From Bacillota bacterium (lineage in GTDB: Bacteria > Bacillota_E > Sulfobacillia > Sulfobacillales > Sulfobacillaceae): a stretch of DNA of 12,122 bases. Location: the NCBI GenBank assembly GCA_021820165.1, contig JAKADW010000025.1:1-12122 (forward strand), given 5' to 3'. A program made the position numbers and the translations under genes. Under the pieces are notes generated by a model, which was given only the letters and a program-made list of their open reading frames with translations, had not been told where the DNA came from and did no database searches. Below are positions 1 to 6,461 of the stretch, in pieces (within the stretch, counting starts at the first letter, position 1; every line of letters begins with the position of its first letter).

Positions 1-1206
1 CAAATCCAAGGCGGTCACTAAAGACGCTTTGGGAAAAATCCCCCGGGCCGAGCCCGGTAAATCCAGGTGGGTGGGCTCCATGAGTCCAAACTGCCCAAGC
101 GCCTCATAAAAACGGGAGACGCCTAAACCTAGCCCCAGTTCCATAAATCCTACATTGCAAGAGTTCCTGACCACCGCCCCCAGGGATTCGGCCCCATGTC
201 CCTCGGGCCTCCAACAATTCACACGGCGTCCCAGTACCCGCTTGAATCCGGGACAGTAAAAACCTGCTCCCGGGTGTGTTGTGCCCATTTCCAATGCCGA
301 GGACAAAGTCACTGGCTTAAAAATCGATCCGGGTGGGATGGCGTCGGATACCGCTAATACCCTGTAGTGTTTAGGATCGGCCTCCCGAAACCGATTCGGG
401 TTAAATGTCGGCCGCTGCGCTAAAGCCAGGAGTCCGCCAGTTGGAGGGTGCATGACCGTAATACTCACCGATTTGGCACCCGTCGAAATCATGGCTTGTT
501 CGCAGGCGCGTTCCGCCATCCATTGGATTTTTTCATCCAGAGTCAACTCTAGCGTATCGCCCTGGATGGGTTGAAGCACGCGTTGTTCAGCAAACTGGAT
601 CGTTCTCCCCGTTACATCGTACTCTTCCTGAATCTTGCCCGGTTTCCCTTGCAAGTATTTGTTAAACACCAATTCGACCCCAGCCAACCCTTGATTGTCG
701 ATTCCAGTGAACCCTAAGACAGGTCCCGCCAGATTCCCTTCTGGATAATAACGAGCGGTCTCGGTGACAAGGTACACCCCCGGTAGGGATGGCAATTGAC
801 TTTTGAGGGTGTCGAGTTCCTCTGCGGTGAGCCGCCGTTTCAGCCACACAAACCCCTGGTGCCGACTCAACCGGCGCAGGACCTGGTTCTGAGGCAGGCC
901 CAGGACTGTAGCCAATAAGAGAGATTCCGTGGTGCGATGGCGACGGGTTTGAATGGGGATCGCATAGGTCGAGTATGCGTGATGGCTTCCCGCTAAAAGA
1001 TGCCCATGACGGTCAACAATATTTCCCCGGAAGGCGGCCAACGGCACCCCGCGAAAGTGTGCGGAGTCCGCAATGATCTTGAGTCGAGCAGCGTCTACCG
1101 CTTGGATCGTCGTCAGTCGTCCCATCAGCACCCCGTCAAAGATGCCTATCAACGCCAGCACCAGAAAGTTTCTACGCTTCATAATTAACGTAGGACGGTC
1201 ATTCAT
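1..1206 (-). CDS. Class B penicillin-binding protein, SpoVD/FtsI-like (C-terminus beyond window)
   Basis: Peptidoglycan D,D-transpeptidase anchored in the membrane; 402 codons are visible and the reading frame is open to the window edge. Seen: basic N-terminus, one membrane segment at about residues 13-30, a PBP dimerisation region (RGNIVDRHG at 60-68), the YYPEGNLAG and GIDNQGLAGVE blocks of this family, the catalytic SIFK motif (S294, K297) and a canonical SCN motif (349-351). The FYCPGF and CW pattern at 316-332 followed by NSCN resembles SpoVD and FtsI of Firmicutes. The KTG motif and any PASTA domain lie outside the window. Start chosen: ATG at 1206, because GAGGAGG lies 9 nt upstream; the next ATG (1182) lacks such a site. 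It follows the other class B PBP by 73 nt, so it is probably in the same dcw operon. As the second PBP after ftsL, a sporulation (SpoVD) role is a reasonable inference, but a vegetative division role is not excluded. Confidence 0.9.
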   Translation of the reverse strand, partial: MNDRPTLIMKRRNFLVLALIGIFDGVLMGRLTTIQAVDAARLKIIADSAHFRGVPLAAFRGNIVDRHGHLLAGSHHAYSTYAIPIQTRRHRTTESLLLATVLGLPQNQVLRRLSRHQGFVWLKRRLTAEELDTLKSQLPSLPGVYLVTETARYYPEGNLAGPVLGFTGIDNQGLAGVELVFNKYLQGKPGKIQEEYDVTGRTIQFAEQRVLQPIQGDTLELTLDEKIQWMAERACEQAMISTGAKSVSITVMHPPTGGLLALAQRPTFNPNRFREADPKHYRVLAVSDAIPPGSIFKPVTLSSALEMGTTHPGAGFYCPGFKRVLGRRVNCWRPEGHGAESLGAVVRNSCNVGFMELGLGLGVSRFYEALGQFGLMEPTHLDLPGSARGIFPKASLVTALDL

Positions 1207-1279
1207 TGTGAGAAGCCTCCTCGTTACAGGACGGGCTGTTACTCACAATGTGTATGCCTAGAGACGATTCCGCAGAACG

Positions 1280-3013
1280 CTACGGGACAAAGGGTTTAGA
1301 TCCATTATCGGGCCCGGCATAGGGTTTGATGCCCCAATACTTAAACATAAACGAGGCGATATGCTTCCAGACCGGTGCAGATACTTGGTCCCCGTAGAAC
1401 AGTTTTCCAACCGGCTGATTAATCATCACAAGCATAATGAAGCGCGGATTAGGCATAGGCCCCATGCCCATATACGATGCGACAAATTTGTCGGCCGACG
1501 TCTTCCCATTAATAATCTTCTGGGAGGTACCGGTTTTCCCCGCAATAATGTACCCCGGCACCTGTGCTGGAACCCCAGTCCCCTGAGTGGCCTCCAACGT
1601 CATCATGTGTTGAATCTCTTGCGCCACCTGAACACTGGCTGGACGAGACTCCACAGTAGGTTGCACGTGTTGGATCACCGCGCCCGATGGTGACAACACG
1701 GCCTTTAAGATATGCGGTTGCATCATGACTCCATTATTGGCAATCGCAGAATCCGCCGTAATCATTTGCATCGGAGTCACCGCCATGCCCTGACCGAAGC
1801 CCATCGTGGCCAAGTCCACCGCATTGACCTGTTTTGGGGGAATCCATAAGCCCGTCGAATCGCCAGGCAGTCCGACCCCACTCGGGTGTTGCAAGCCGAA
1901 CGCCTTAATGAATCGATACAGGTTGGCCGCACCCACCTTTAAGGCCACGTCCATGAAGACCTGATCGGAAGACACTTCAAGCCCACGCGTCAGGGTAATC
2001 CAGCCCCAACCCACCGGGTTCCAATCGTTGATTCGGACCCCATTAACAATTTTGTAGCCGCGGGTATCAAAAAGACTATTGGGTGTAAAAAGTCCCAACA
2101 TGAGACCCGCGGTCGCCGTGACGGGTTTGAAAATTGATCCCGGTGGGACGGGATCCTCCACCGCATAGTTGTTCATTTCCAAAGCAGTGGCATTGTAATA
2201 GTTGTTGGGATTAAAATTGGGCCAGTTGGCCATAGCAATCACCGACCCGGTGTGAGGATTTAACACAATCACCGTGCCATTCAGTGCATGGGCCCGCTTC
2301 ACCCCCCATTTTAACCACTTTTGAGCAACGGCTTCGATGTTAGCATCGATCGTCAATTGCACGTTATTGCCCGGAACCGGTGCCTTATAAGACTTTTGCC
2401 ACTGCGGCAAAGGGTTCCCCGCCGCATCCGTGTTAACCGTCCACGATCCGTTGTGGCCGGATAAAATTTTATTATAGGCATATTCCACGCCAGCCAAACC
2501 TTGGTCCTGTGATCCCACCATCCCTAAAACCTGGGACGCTAAGGTCCCGTTCGGGTAGTCTCGTCCAGAGCTTGGAATGGCCTCAATGCCGGGCAAATTT
2601 AAGGATTGAATCTTATGTCCCAACGCCGGCGTGACTGATCGGTCGATCAACGCATACCAGGACTTATTGCCCAATACCCCGGCCAGTTGGGTGGTCGAAA
2701 ACGGGAGATACTTTGCCAATGTGGCTGCGGTAGGTTGTACCTGTTGCGGGGTCAAATATTTTGGTATCGCCACAATCTGATAACGCGGCACATCCATCGC
2801 CAACACTGCCCCATTACGATCCAAGATCTTGCCTCGAGGGGCGGGCAGCGTCAGCGTATGCACGTGAATGCTTGCGGCATACGCTTTTAGATAGCCCGCA
2901 TTGCCAATTTGAATCATCACCAAACGCACCAGCAACAACGCCGTAAACGCCGCGGTAAACCCTAGCGTCCACAGAGCCCGCTTCTTAGTCATGCCATGAG
3001 CCGCTTTCTTCAT
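1280..3013 (-). CDS. ftsI: Class B penicillin-binding protein, FtsI/PbpB-type septal transpeptidase
   Basis: Monofunctional D,D-transpeptidase expected to crosslink septal peptidoglycan with FtsW and FtsL. The product is 577 residues from the start chosen here: a short basic tail, one membrane segment at about 12-33, the dimerisation domain (RGKILDRNG near 60-68), then a transpeptidase domain with SIFK (catalytic S293, K296) and KTGTS (493-497). The protein ends about 80 residues after KTG, so the PASTA domains found in many Firmicute homologues are absent. Oddity: the second active-site motif reads SSD (348-350, in EVSSDQVFM) rather than SxN; the codon is a clear GAT. Start: ATG at 3013 overlaps the ftsL stop as ATGA, giving the usual coupled arrangement. 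The longer frame from 3070 would run 57 nt further inside ftsL and adds residues unlike a PBP N-terminus. The general call is secure; the assignment as the vegetative FtsI rests on position. Confidence 0.93.
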   Translation of the reverse strand: MKKAAHGMTKKRALWTLGFTAAFTALLLVRLVMIQIGNAGYLKAYAASIHVHTLTLPAPRGKILDRNGAVLAMDVPRYQIVAIPKYLTPQQVQPTAATLAKYLPFSTTQLAGVLGNKSWYALIDRSVTPALGHKIQSLNLPGIEAIPSSGRDYPNGTLASQVLGMVGSQDQGLAGVEYAYNKILSGHNGSWTVNTDAAGNPLPQWQKSYKAPVPGNNVQLTIDANIEAVAQKWLKWGVKRAHALNGTVIVLNPHTGSVIAMANWPNFNPNNYYNATALEMNNYAVEDPVPPGSIFKPVTATAGLMLGLFTPNSLFDTRGYKIVNGVRINDWNPVGWGWITLTRGLEVSSDQVFMDVALKVGAANLYRFIKAFGLQHPSGVGLPGDSTGLWIPPKQVNAVDLATMGFGQGMAVTPMQMITADSAIANNGVMMQPHILKAVLSPSGAVIQHVQPTVESRPASVQVAQEIQHMMTLEATQGTGVPAQVPGYIIAGKTGTSQKIINGKTSADKFVASYMGMGPMPNPRFIMLVMINQPVGKLFYGDQVSAPVWKHIASFMFKYWGIKPYAGPDNGSKPFVP

Positions 3014-3471
3014 CGTCCCGTCAACGCTCCACGAAGACCCGCGATCCACCGTGACACACCTTGGTACCACTTCCCGGAAGATGAAACCGCCACGGAATGA
3101 TGGACCTTAGGCGCTACAACCATCGGGCTTTTCAGAGTAATGTGCATGCGTTGGCTGTCCGCCGCCAATGCCTGGGGCGAACGCAATTGGGTGACGGACA
3201 ACGCGAGCACCTCTGTTTGTCGATGGAGTTGAGTGTAACGGGTCTGAAGCGCGTCCACTTGATAGCCCATGATTAAAACATGTACCGCTAAGACAGAGGC
3301 CAAAAGCCCCATGCCCCAAACTGTAGACACCCAAAACACCACTCTGGCGACTTTATTAAATCGGCGTCGTGGTTTCGGAGGCGTGGGTTTATGCCGAAGC
3401 TTTTTTTCCCATGTCCTTGCCAGATTGCCCTCGTTCATCACGTTATAGCGAACCTCTTGTTTATTGACCAC
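3010..3471 (-). CDS. ftsL: FtsL-type cell division protein
   Basis: Small bitopic membrane protein of the divisome, expected to pair with DivIC/FtsB and to activate the FtsW-FtsI synthase. The 153-residue product has a basic cytoplasmic tail (about 1-42, rich in K, R and P), one membrane segment at about 43-69, a heptad-like coiled-coil stretch at about 70-97 (VDALQTRYTQLHRQTEVLAL), and then the RSPQALAADSQRMHITL segment that matches the short conserved FtsL ending in character. A 40-residue tail follows, a little longer than usual. FtsL is poorly conserved, so the call rests on topology plus its place between rsmH and a class B PBP. Start: GTG at 3471, because AGGAGG (3480-3485) lies 8 nt upstream; the ATG at 3438 has no comparable site. 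Its stop overlaps the next start as ATGA. Confidence 0.85.
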   Translation of the reverse strand: MVNKQEVRYNVMNEGNLARTWEKKLRHKPTPPKPRRRFNKVARVVFWVSTVWGMGLLASVLAVHVLIMGYQVDALQTRYTQLHRQTEVLALSVTQLRSPQALAADSQRMHITLKSPMVVAPKVHHSVAVSSSGKWYQGVSRWIAGLRGALTGR

Positions 3472-3515
3472 GACTCAATCCTCCTGTAACGGCACCCAAC
3501 AACCTCACCGATTCC

Positions 3516-4436
3516 TTAACCCCAAGCTCCCGCGTTCTCACGACCGGTCCGTGAGAACACACGCATTTTTGCAGACCGTGACCGCGGATTGTCCACGATT
3601 TCTTCATCAGACGGTATCAAGGGGCGACGGGTCACGACTGCCCCGTCACCAGCCTCCTGCCAGTCACGAAAAGTATGTTTGACAATTCGGTCCTCCAACG
3701 ATTGAAACGAAATAACCACAATATGGCCCCCGGGCCGAACTGCCAATCGTGCCTGTTCGAGCCCAGAGCTTAGAGACCCCAATTCGTCGTTCACCCAAAT
3801 TCTTAATGCTTGAAATGTGCGCCGGGCCGGATGTCCCCCAGTTCTCCGGGCAGATGCTGGAATCGCCGCCTTTATCAATTCCACCAACTGTCCAGTGGTG
3901 CGAATGGGTTCTCTTTCGCGACTACGCACAATGAACTCCGCGATCCGTGATGCCCATCTTTCTTCTCCCCACGCGGAGAGCGCATGCGTAATTTCATCTT
4001 TGGGCTTCATATTGACCAACCTAAACGCCGTGACGGAGTTGTTGGGGTCCATCCGCATGTCTAGCGGCGCCTCGGGATCTTGATACCCGAAGCCGCGCTC
4101 GGCCACATCGAGTTGAGGCGACGAGACGCCGAGATCAAACAGTACCCCAGCTACCTCATGCCGTTCATGGATCGCGAGCAAGGACATTAAATCGCGGAAG
4201 TTCCCACATCGAAAATCCACGCGATTCCCAAATGGAGCCAATCGCTCTTGAGCCGCCGCTATGGCTATGGGATCCTGATCCACTGCAATGAGGCGAACAG
4301 AAGGGAACGTGGACAACAGGAGATGCGAATGGCCACCACCGCCTAACGTCGCGTCGATGTACAACCCTGCGGAGTCTGTCATCCAGTGGGTCATCACCTC
4401 ATTGGGCATTACGCTGATATGACGAAACGTCACCAC
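3516..4436 (-). CDS. rsmH: 16S rRNA (cytosine-1402-N4)-methyltransferase RsmH (MraW)
   Basis: SAM-dependent methyltransferase that adds the N4-methyl group to C1402 in the decoding centre of 16S rRNA. Seen, counting from the chosen start: HISVMPNEV near the N-terminus, the SAM-binding DATLGGGGHS (28-37), AVDQDP (51-56), DLGVSSPQLD (101-110) followed by RGFGYQD and LDMRMD, the family's RTFQALRI block, and SFQSLEDRIVK near the C-terminus, where most homologues have SFHSLEDR. About 306 residues, the normal length. The frame is open up to a TTG at 4454 that overlaps the mraZ stop (TTGA). I prefer GTG at 4436 because GGGAG sits 7 nt before it and the family usually has only a few residues before the F-H-x-V/I-L segment. 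The TTG start, with GGGAG 10 nt upstream, is the alternative. It lies between mraZ and ftsL, with a 44-nt gap to ftsL. Confidence 0.95.
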   Translation of the reverse strand: MVTFRHISVMPNEVMTHWMTDSAGLYIDATLGGGGHSHLLLSTFPSVRLIAVDQDPIAIAAAQERLAPFGNRVDFRCGNFRDLMSLLAIHERHEVAGVLFDLGVSSPQLDVAERGFGYQDPEAPLDMRMDPNNSVTAFRLVNMKPKDEITHALSAWGEERWASRIAEFIVRSREREPIRTTGQLVELIKAAIPASARRTGGHPARRTFQALRIWVNDELGSLSSGLEQARLAVRPGGHIVVISFQSLEDRIVKHTFRDWQEAGDGAVVTRRPLIPSDEEIVDNPRSRSAKMRVFSRTGRENAGAWG

Positions 4437-4450
4437 GCTGTCACTCCCTG

Positions 4451-4882
4451 TCAAAACCCGAAATCTCCCATTTTCTCCGCCACATCCTCATAGCCCGCTT
4501 GTGCCGTTTCTTGATAGGCATTCCAGCGTTCCTCGGCCCATAACTCCACCCGGTTGCTCACCCCAACCAGCACGACATCTTTCTGAATCGCTCCATACTC
4601 TCGGAGTCTCGGAGGAATGGTAATCCGATATTGACGGTCTACTTCAACATCTTGTGCCCCTGCGAGAAACAATCGAGCAAAAGCTCGCGCATTCGCATTC
4701 GTCATCGGTAATGCCTTTAAGCGTTCCTCCATCGTGCGCCATTCATCCATGGGATAAAAGAACAGGCATCCATCCAACCCTTTGGTCATGATAAATCGGT
4801 CACGCAGTTCATCGCGCAGACGTGATGGAATGATGATACGTCCTTTATCATCCAGAGAATGGGAAGATTCACCCATCATCAT
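4451..4882 (-). CDS. mraZ: Transcriptional regulator MraZ
   Basis: First gene of the dcw cluster. MraZ is a ring-forming DNA-binding protein that in studied bacteria represses its own operon by binding direct repeats upstream of mraZ. The product is 143 residues, the canonical length. It has two SpoVT/AbrB-type half-domains with the DxxxR signature: DDKGR at 11-15 (D11, R15) followed by IIIPSRLR, and DRQYR at 82-86 followed by ITIPPRLR. The GLDGCLFFYP block and the VSNRVELW block are also typical of the family. Start: ATG at 4882, the first of three consecutive ATG codons, 8 nt after GGAGG. An in-frame GTG at 4897 lies inside the Shine-Dalgarno region and was not used. The stop overlaps or abuts the rsmH start, so the two are co-translated. 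Regulation is probably through the repeat array at 4881-4920. Confidence 0.96.
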   Translation of the reverse strand: MMMGESSHSLDDKGRIIIPSRLRDELRDRFIMTKGLDGCLFFYPMDEWRTMEERLKALPMTNANARAFARLFLAGAQDVEVDRQYRITIPPRLREYGAIQKDVVLVGVSNRVELWAEERWNAYQETAQAGYEDVAEKMGDFGF

Positions 4883-4920
4883 TCCACTCACCTCCACTTC
4901 ACTCCACTTTACTCCACTTA
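4881..4920 (-). promoter_or_regulatory. Probable MraZ operator: four 10-bp direct repeats overlapping the mraZ ribosome binding site
   Basis: Read on the minus strand, four tandem 10-mers occur: TAAGTGGAGT, AAAGTGGAGT, GAAGTGGAGG, TGAGTGGAAT. Each has a GTGGA core, and the cores start at 4917, 4907, 4897 and 4887, exactly 10 bp apart. MraZ of E. coli recognises TGGGN repeats spaced by 5 nt (also a 10-bp period) in front of its own gene, and the Mycoplasma protein uses AAAGTG-type repeats, so spacing, core and location all fit. The third repeat provides the GGAGG Shine-Dalgarno of mraZ and the fourth runs into the ATG. Binding by MraZ is inferred. Confidence 0.8.
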
Positions 4921-4950
4921 GACATTCGCCTTCAAGTCCTTGTCTCCTGC

Positions 4951-4979
4951 TTTTTACAAAAAAGAATTTATTTGAGCAA
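4951..4979 (-). promoter_or_regulatory. mraZ: Candidate promoter of the mraZ/dcw operon
   Basis: On the minus strand, TTGCTC (4974-4979) and TAAAAA (4951-4956) are separated by exactly 17 nt of AT-rich sequence. This would place the transcription start near 4944, about 24 nt before the first MraZ-type repeat. Both hexamers are weak (about 3/6 and 4/6 to consensus). The call rests on spacing, local AT-richness and position before an operon, and another promoter upstream cannot be excluded. Confidence 0.35.
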
Positions 4980-5041
4980 AGCGCCCGCCCCGGCGACCTC
5001 GGGCACTAGTTCGCCCTATCGACCCCGAATCTGCCCATCCA

Positions 5042-5070
5042 TTGACACGATGCCCGGCGGCCCGTATAAT
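5042..5070 (+). promoter_or_regulatory. Consensus sigma-70/sigma-A promoter of tRNA-Ala
   Basis: TTGACA at 5042-5047 and TATAAT at 5065-5070, both perfect matches to consensus, are separated by the optimal 17 nt. A start 6-7 nt after the -10 box would give a leader of only about 7 nt before the tRNA at 5084. The spacer is GC-rich (CCCGGCGGCCCG), which may make the promoter sensitive to supercoiling or ppGpp, as is usual for stable-RNA promoters; that part is inference. Confidence 0.9.
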
Positions 5071-5083
5071 CAAAAGTCGTTGT

Positions 5084-5159
5084 GGGGGCGTAGCTCAGTT
5101 GGGAGAGCGTCGGCATCGCAAGTCGAAGGTCAGGGGTTCGACTCCCCTCGCCTCCACCA
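5084..5159 (+). tRNA. tRNA-Ala, anticodon CGC
   Basis: All four arms fold by eye. The acceptor stem is GGGGGCG (5084-5090) with CGCCTCC (5149-5155), including the G3-U70 wobble that marks alanine tRNAs. The D arm is GCTC/GAGC with an AGTTGGGA loop. The anticodon stem TCGGC/GTCGA encloses the loop ATCGCAA, with anticodon CGC at 5117-5119, reading GCG codons. The T arm is AGGGG-TTCGACT-CCCCT. Discriminator A5156 is followed by an encoded CCA (5157-5159). It has its own promoter and terminator and is transcribed away from mraZ and towards the sortase gene. Confidence 0.97.
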
Positions 5160-5195
5160 AATTTTTTAAGAAATTCTGACCGGATGTAAAAAGTC

Positions 5196-5229
5196 AAACC
5201 CTGTCGGCGTAGGCCAGACAGGGTTTTTT
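5196..5229 (+). terminator. Rho-independent terminator after tRNA-Ala
   Basis: The inverted repeat AAACCCTGTC (5196-5205) pairs perfectly with GACAGGGTTT (5217-5226) around an 11-nt loop, and the T tract TTTTTT spans 5224-5229. It lies 36 nt after the encoded CCA. Read on the other strand, the hairpin is followed by GACTTTTT, so it may also stop transcription coming from the sortase gene that ends at 5301. The stretch 5230-5300 shows nothing further. Confidence 0.88.
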
Positions 5230-5300
5230 GTTCTGTTACCCAATGATATGTCGAGCAAGTCCCCGAAGAGAGCGACGGCGAGCACTAGAGAGCTTTGCGC

Positions 5301-6401
5301 TTACGATGGCGCTACCTGAAAGGACGTGACGGAGACCTCATGACCGGCCACATGGCACACCATGGTCACCGTGTAGGCGACTCCATTGACGCGCACTAAA
5401 TTATCTTGAAGCAACAACGAGGTAGGGTTCCCGCTCCCATTCAATGACAAGGTTACGTTCAACGGGGCTTCAAACACGATACTGTGAGCGCCAAAAAAAG
5501 CATTGGTGAGTTTCGGTGAAACCCCTGGGGTGAACAAGGATGCGTACCATTGGGTGTCACGGTATTGACTGGTGTATCGGGCCGCATCCCACAAGTCAAT
5601 GGCTTCCGCTTCAACTTGGAGCGAGTTGCCTGATTGCTTAAATTGTAAAACCTGGGCGGTGTCGGGCGCTATATAATGCATGGTGCCCATGGGGACTGAG
5701 TTATCTTTCAGTGGTAGCGGGTAGGTTTTTGCAATGACCGGAAGAATTTTTGCAGAATAGGATGTGGAAGGCACCACGGCCGCTTTAATGGGACTAGTTC
5801 GCAGTTGATCGCGTACCAATACCGTGTACACGACATAGCGATCGGGAGTAAAGTACAAAGCGTCCAACGGATAGCAAGCCTCTAAGTCCAAGCGCGGGCG
5901 GGCATAGTCATTGGGCAATCCCGCGACGTCGGAAACTACTCCGTGTCCCACCACCTGAAACCAAAAAGTTCCTTGACCCGTGGTAACCACCACTAAATTG
6001 CCCACACGGAGTGTATTGAGATGACGAAAATAGGTGGCATTATGCGCGGCAATGACACTCGTACCGAGTTGTCCCGGTAACACCGATCCCGAAAAGTGTC
6101 CGGGCGCCAACAGCAAGTCACTATAGCTCGTACCCTCAACAAAAGCTGTCTTCAGGTGCATCGCGGGTATCGCGATACTGCCCAACACCCTACCGTCCGA
6201 AGGTAGACTCGATGGCGGTGCCACTTCCCATGCCACGGCCGTCGAGTTCCGGACCTGGCTCGCTGTCCCAGCGCTGACGGCGGGTGGAGCTTTGGCCGCT
6301 AGCTGGGCTCCATAAGCCCCCACGACCGTTGGTAACCACCAAACCATCGTGCCTAGCAATAGTCCGATCCCAATTAACCCCCCGGCGATCCAACGTCTCA
6401 T
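5301..6401 (-). CDS. Sortase (class D/E-like) with an extra C-terminal domain
   Basis: Cysteine transpeptidase or related enzyme of the sortase family, expected outside the membrane, where sortases join surface proteins to peptidoglycan or to each other. The 366-residue product has an N-terminal membrane anchor (about 4-30), a low-complexity Ala/Pro/Ser linker (about 31-68), and a sortase domain at about 69-198. The probable catalytic residues are H120 (in AAHNATYF), C176 (in LEACYP) and R188 (in TPDRYVVY); this order and spacing is typical of class D/E enzymes. The His context is AHN rather than the common GHR. The roughly 165 residues after the sortase domain are unusual: they look beta-rich, contain one Cys in MVCHV, and match no domain I recognise. 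The ATG start has a G-rich site (AGGGGGGG) a few nt upstream. It lies 60 nt after the D-aminopeptidase gene. No LPxTG-type substrate is in the window, so its targets are unknown. Confidence 0.83.
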   Translation of the reverse strand: MRRWIAGGLIGIGLLLGTMVWWLPTVVGAYGAQLAAKAPPAVSAGTASQVRNSTAVAWEVAPPSSLPSDGRVLGSIAIPAMHLKTAFVEGTSYSDLLLAPGHFSGSVLPGQLGTSVIAAHNATYFRHLNTLRVGNLVVVTTGQGTFWFQVVGHGVVSDVAGLPNDYARPRLDLEACYPLDALYFTPDRYVVYTVLVRDQLRTSPIKAAVVPSTSYSAKILPVIAKTYPLPLKDNSVPMGTMHYIAPDTAQVLQFKQSGNSLQVEAEAIDLWDAARYTSQYRDTQWYASLFTPGVSPKLTNAFFGAHSIVFEAPLNVTLSLNGSGNPTSLLLQDNLVRVNGVAYTVTMVCHVAGHEVSVTSFQVAPS

Positions 6402-6461
6402 CTCAGTCCCCCCCTACTTATAGAGATGATACGAAGACGTTGGGTCACTTGGATCTCTTGA

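Noticed and set aside
3014..3070. Longer N-terminus for the first PBP starting at 3070
   Set aside because: It would run through the end of ftsL; the ATG at 3013 overlaps the ftsL stop as ATGA and gives a typical basic tail before the membrane segment.
4883..4897. Upstream GTG start for mraZ giving a 148-residue protein
   Set aside because: The GTG lies within the Shine-Dalgarno/repeat region, and the ATG at 4882 gives the canonical 143 residues with good spacing.
4985..5041. GC-rich stretch between mraZ and the tRNA as a possible regulatory RNA or hairpin
   Set aside because: Only short, imperfect inverted repeats are visible and no terminator or promoter pair supports a transcript.
4972..5197. 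Open frames of about 60 codons on both strands across the tRNA
   Set aside because: They translate the tRNA-Ala gene and its flanks; such tRNA-derived frames are a well-known false call and have no ribosome binding site or family resemblance.
6410..6425. TATAAG as -10 box of a separate sortase promoter
   Set aside because: No -35 element at suitable distance, and the start would fall almost on the ribosome binding site.
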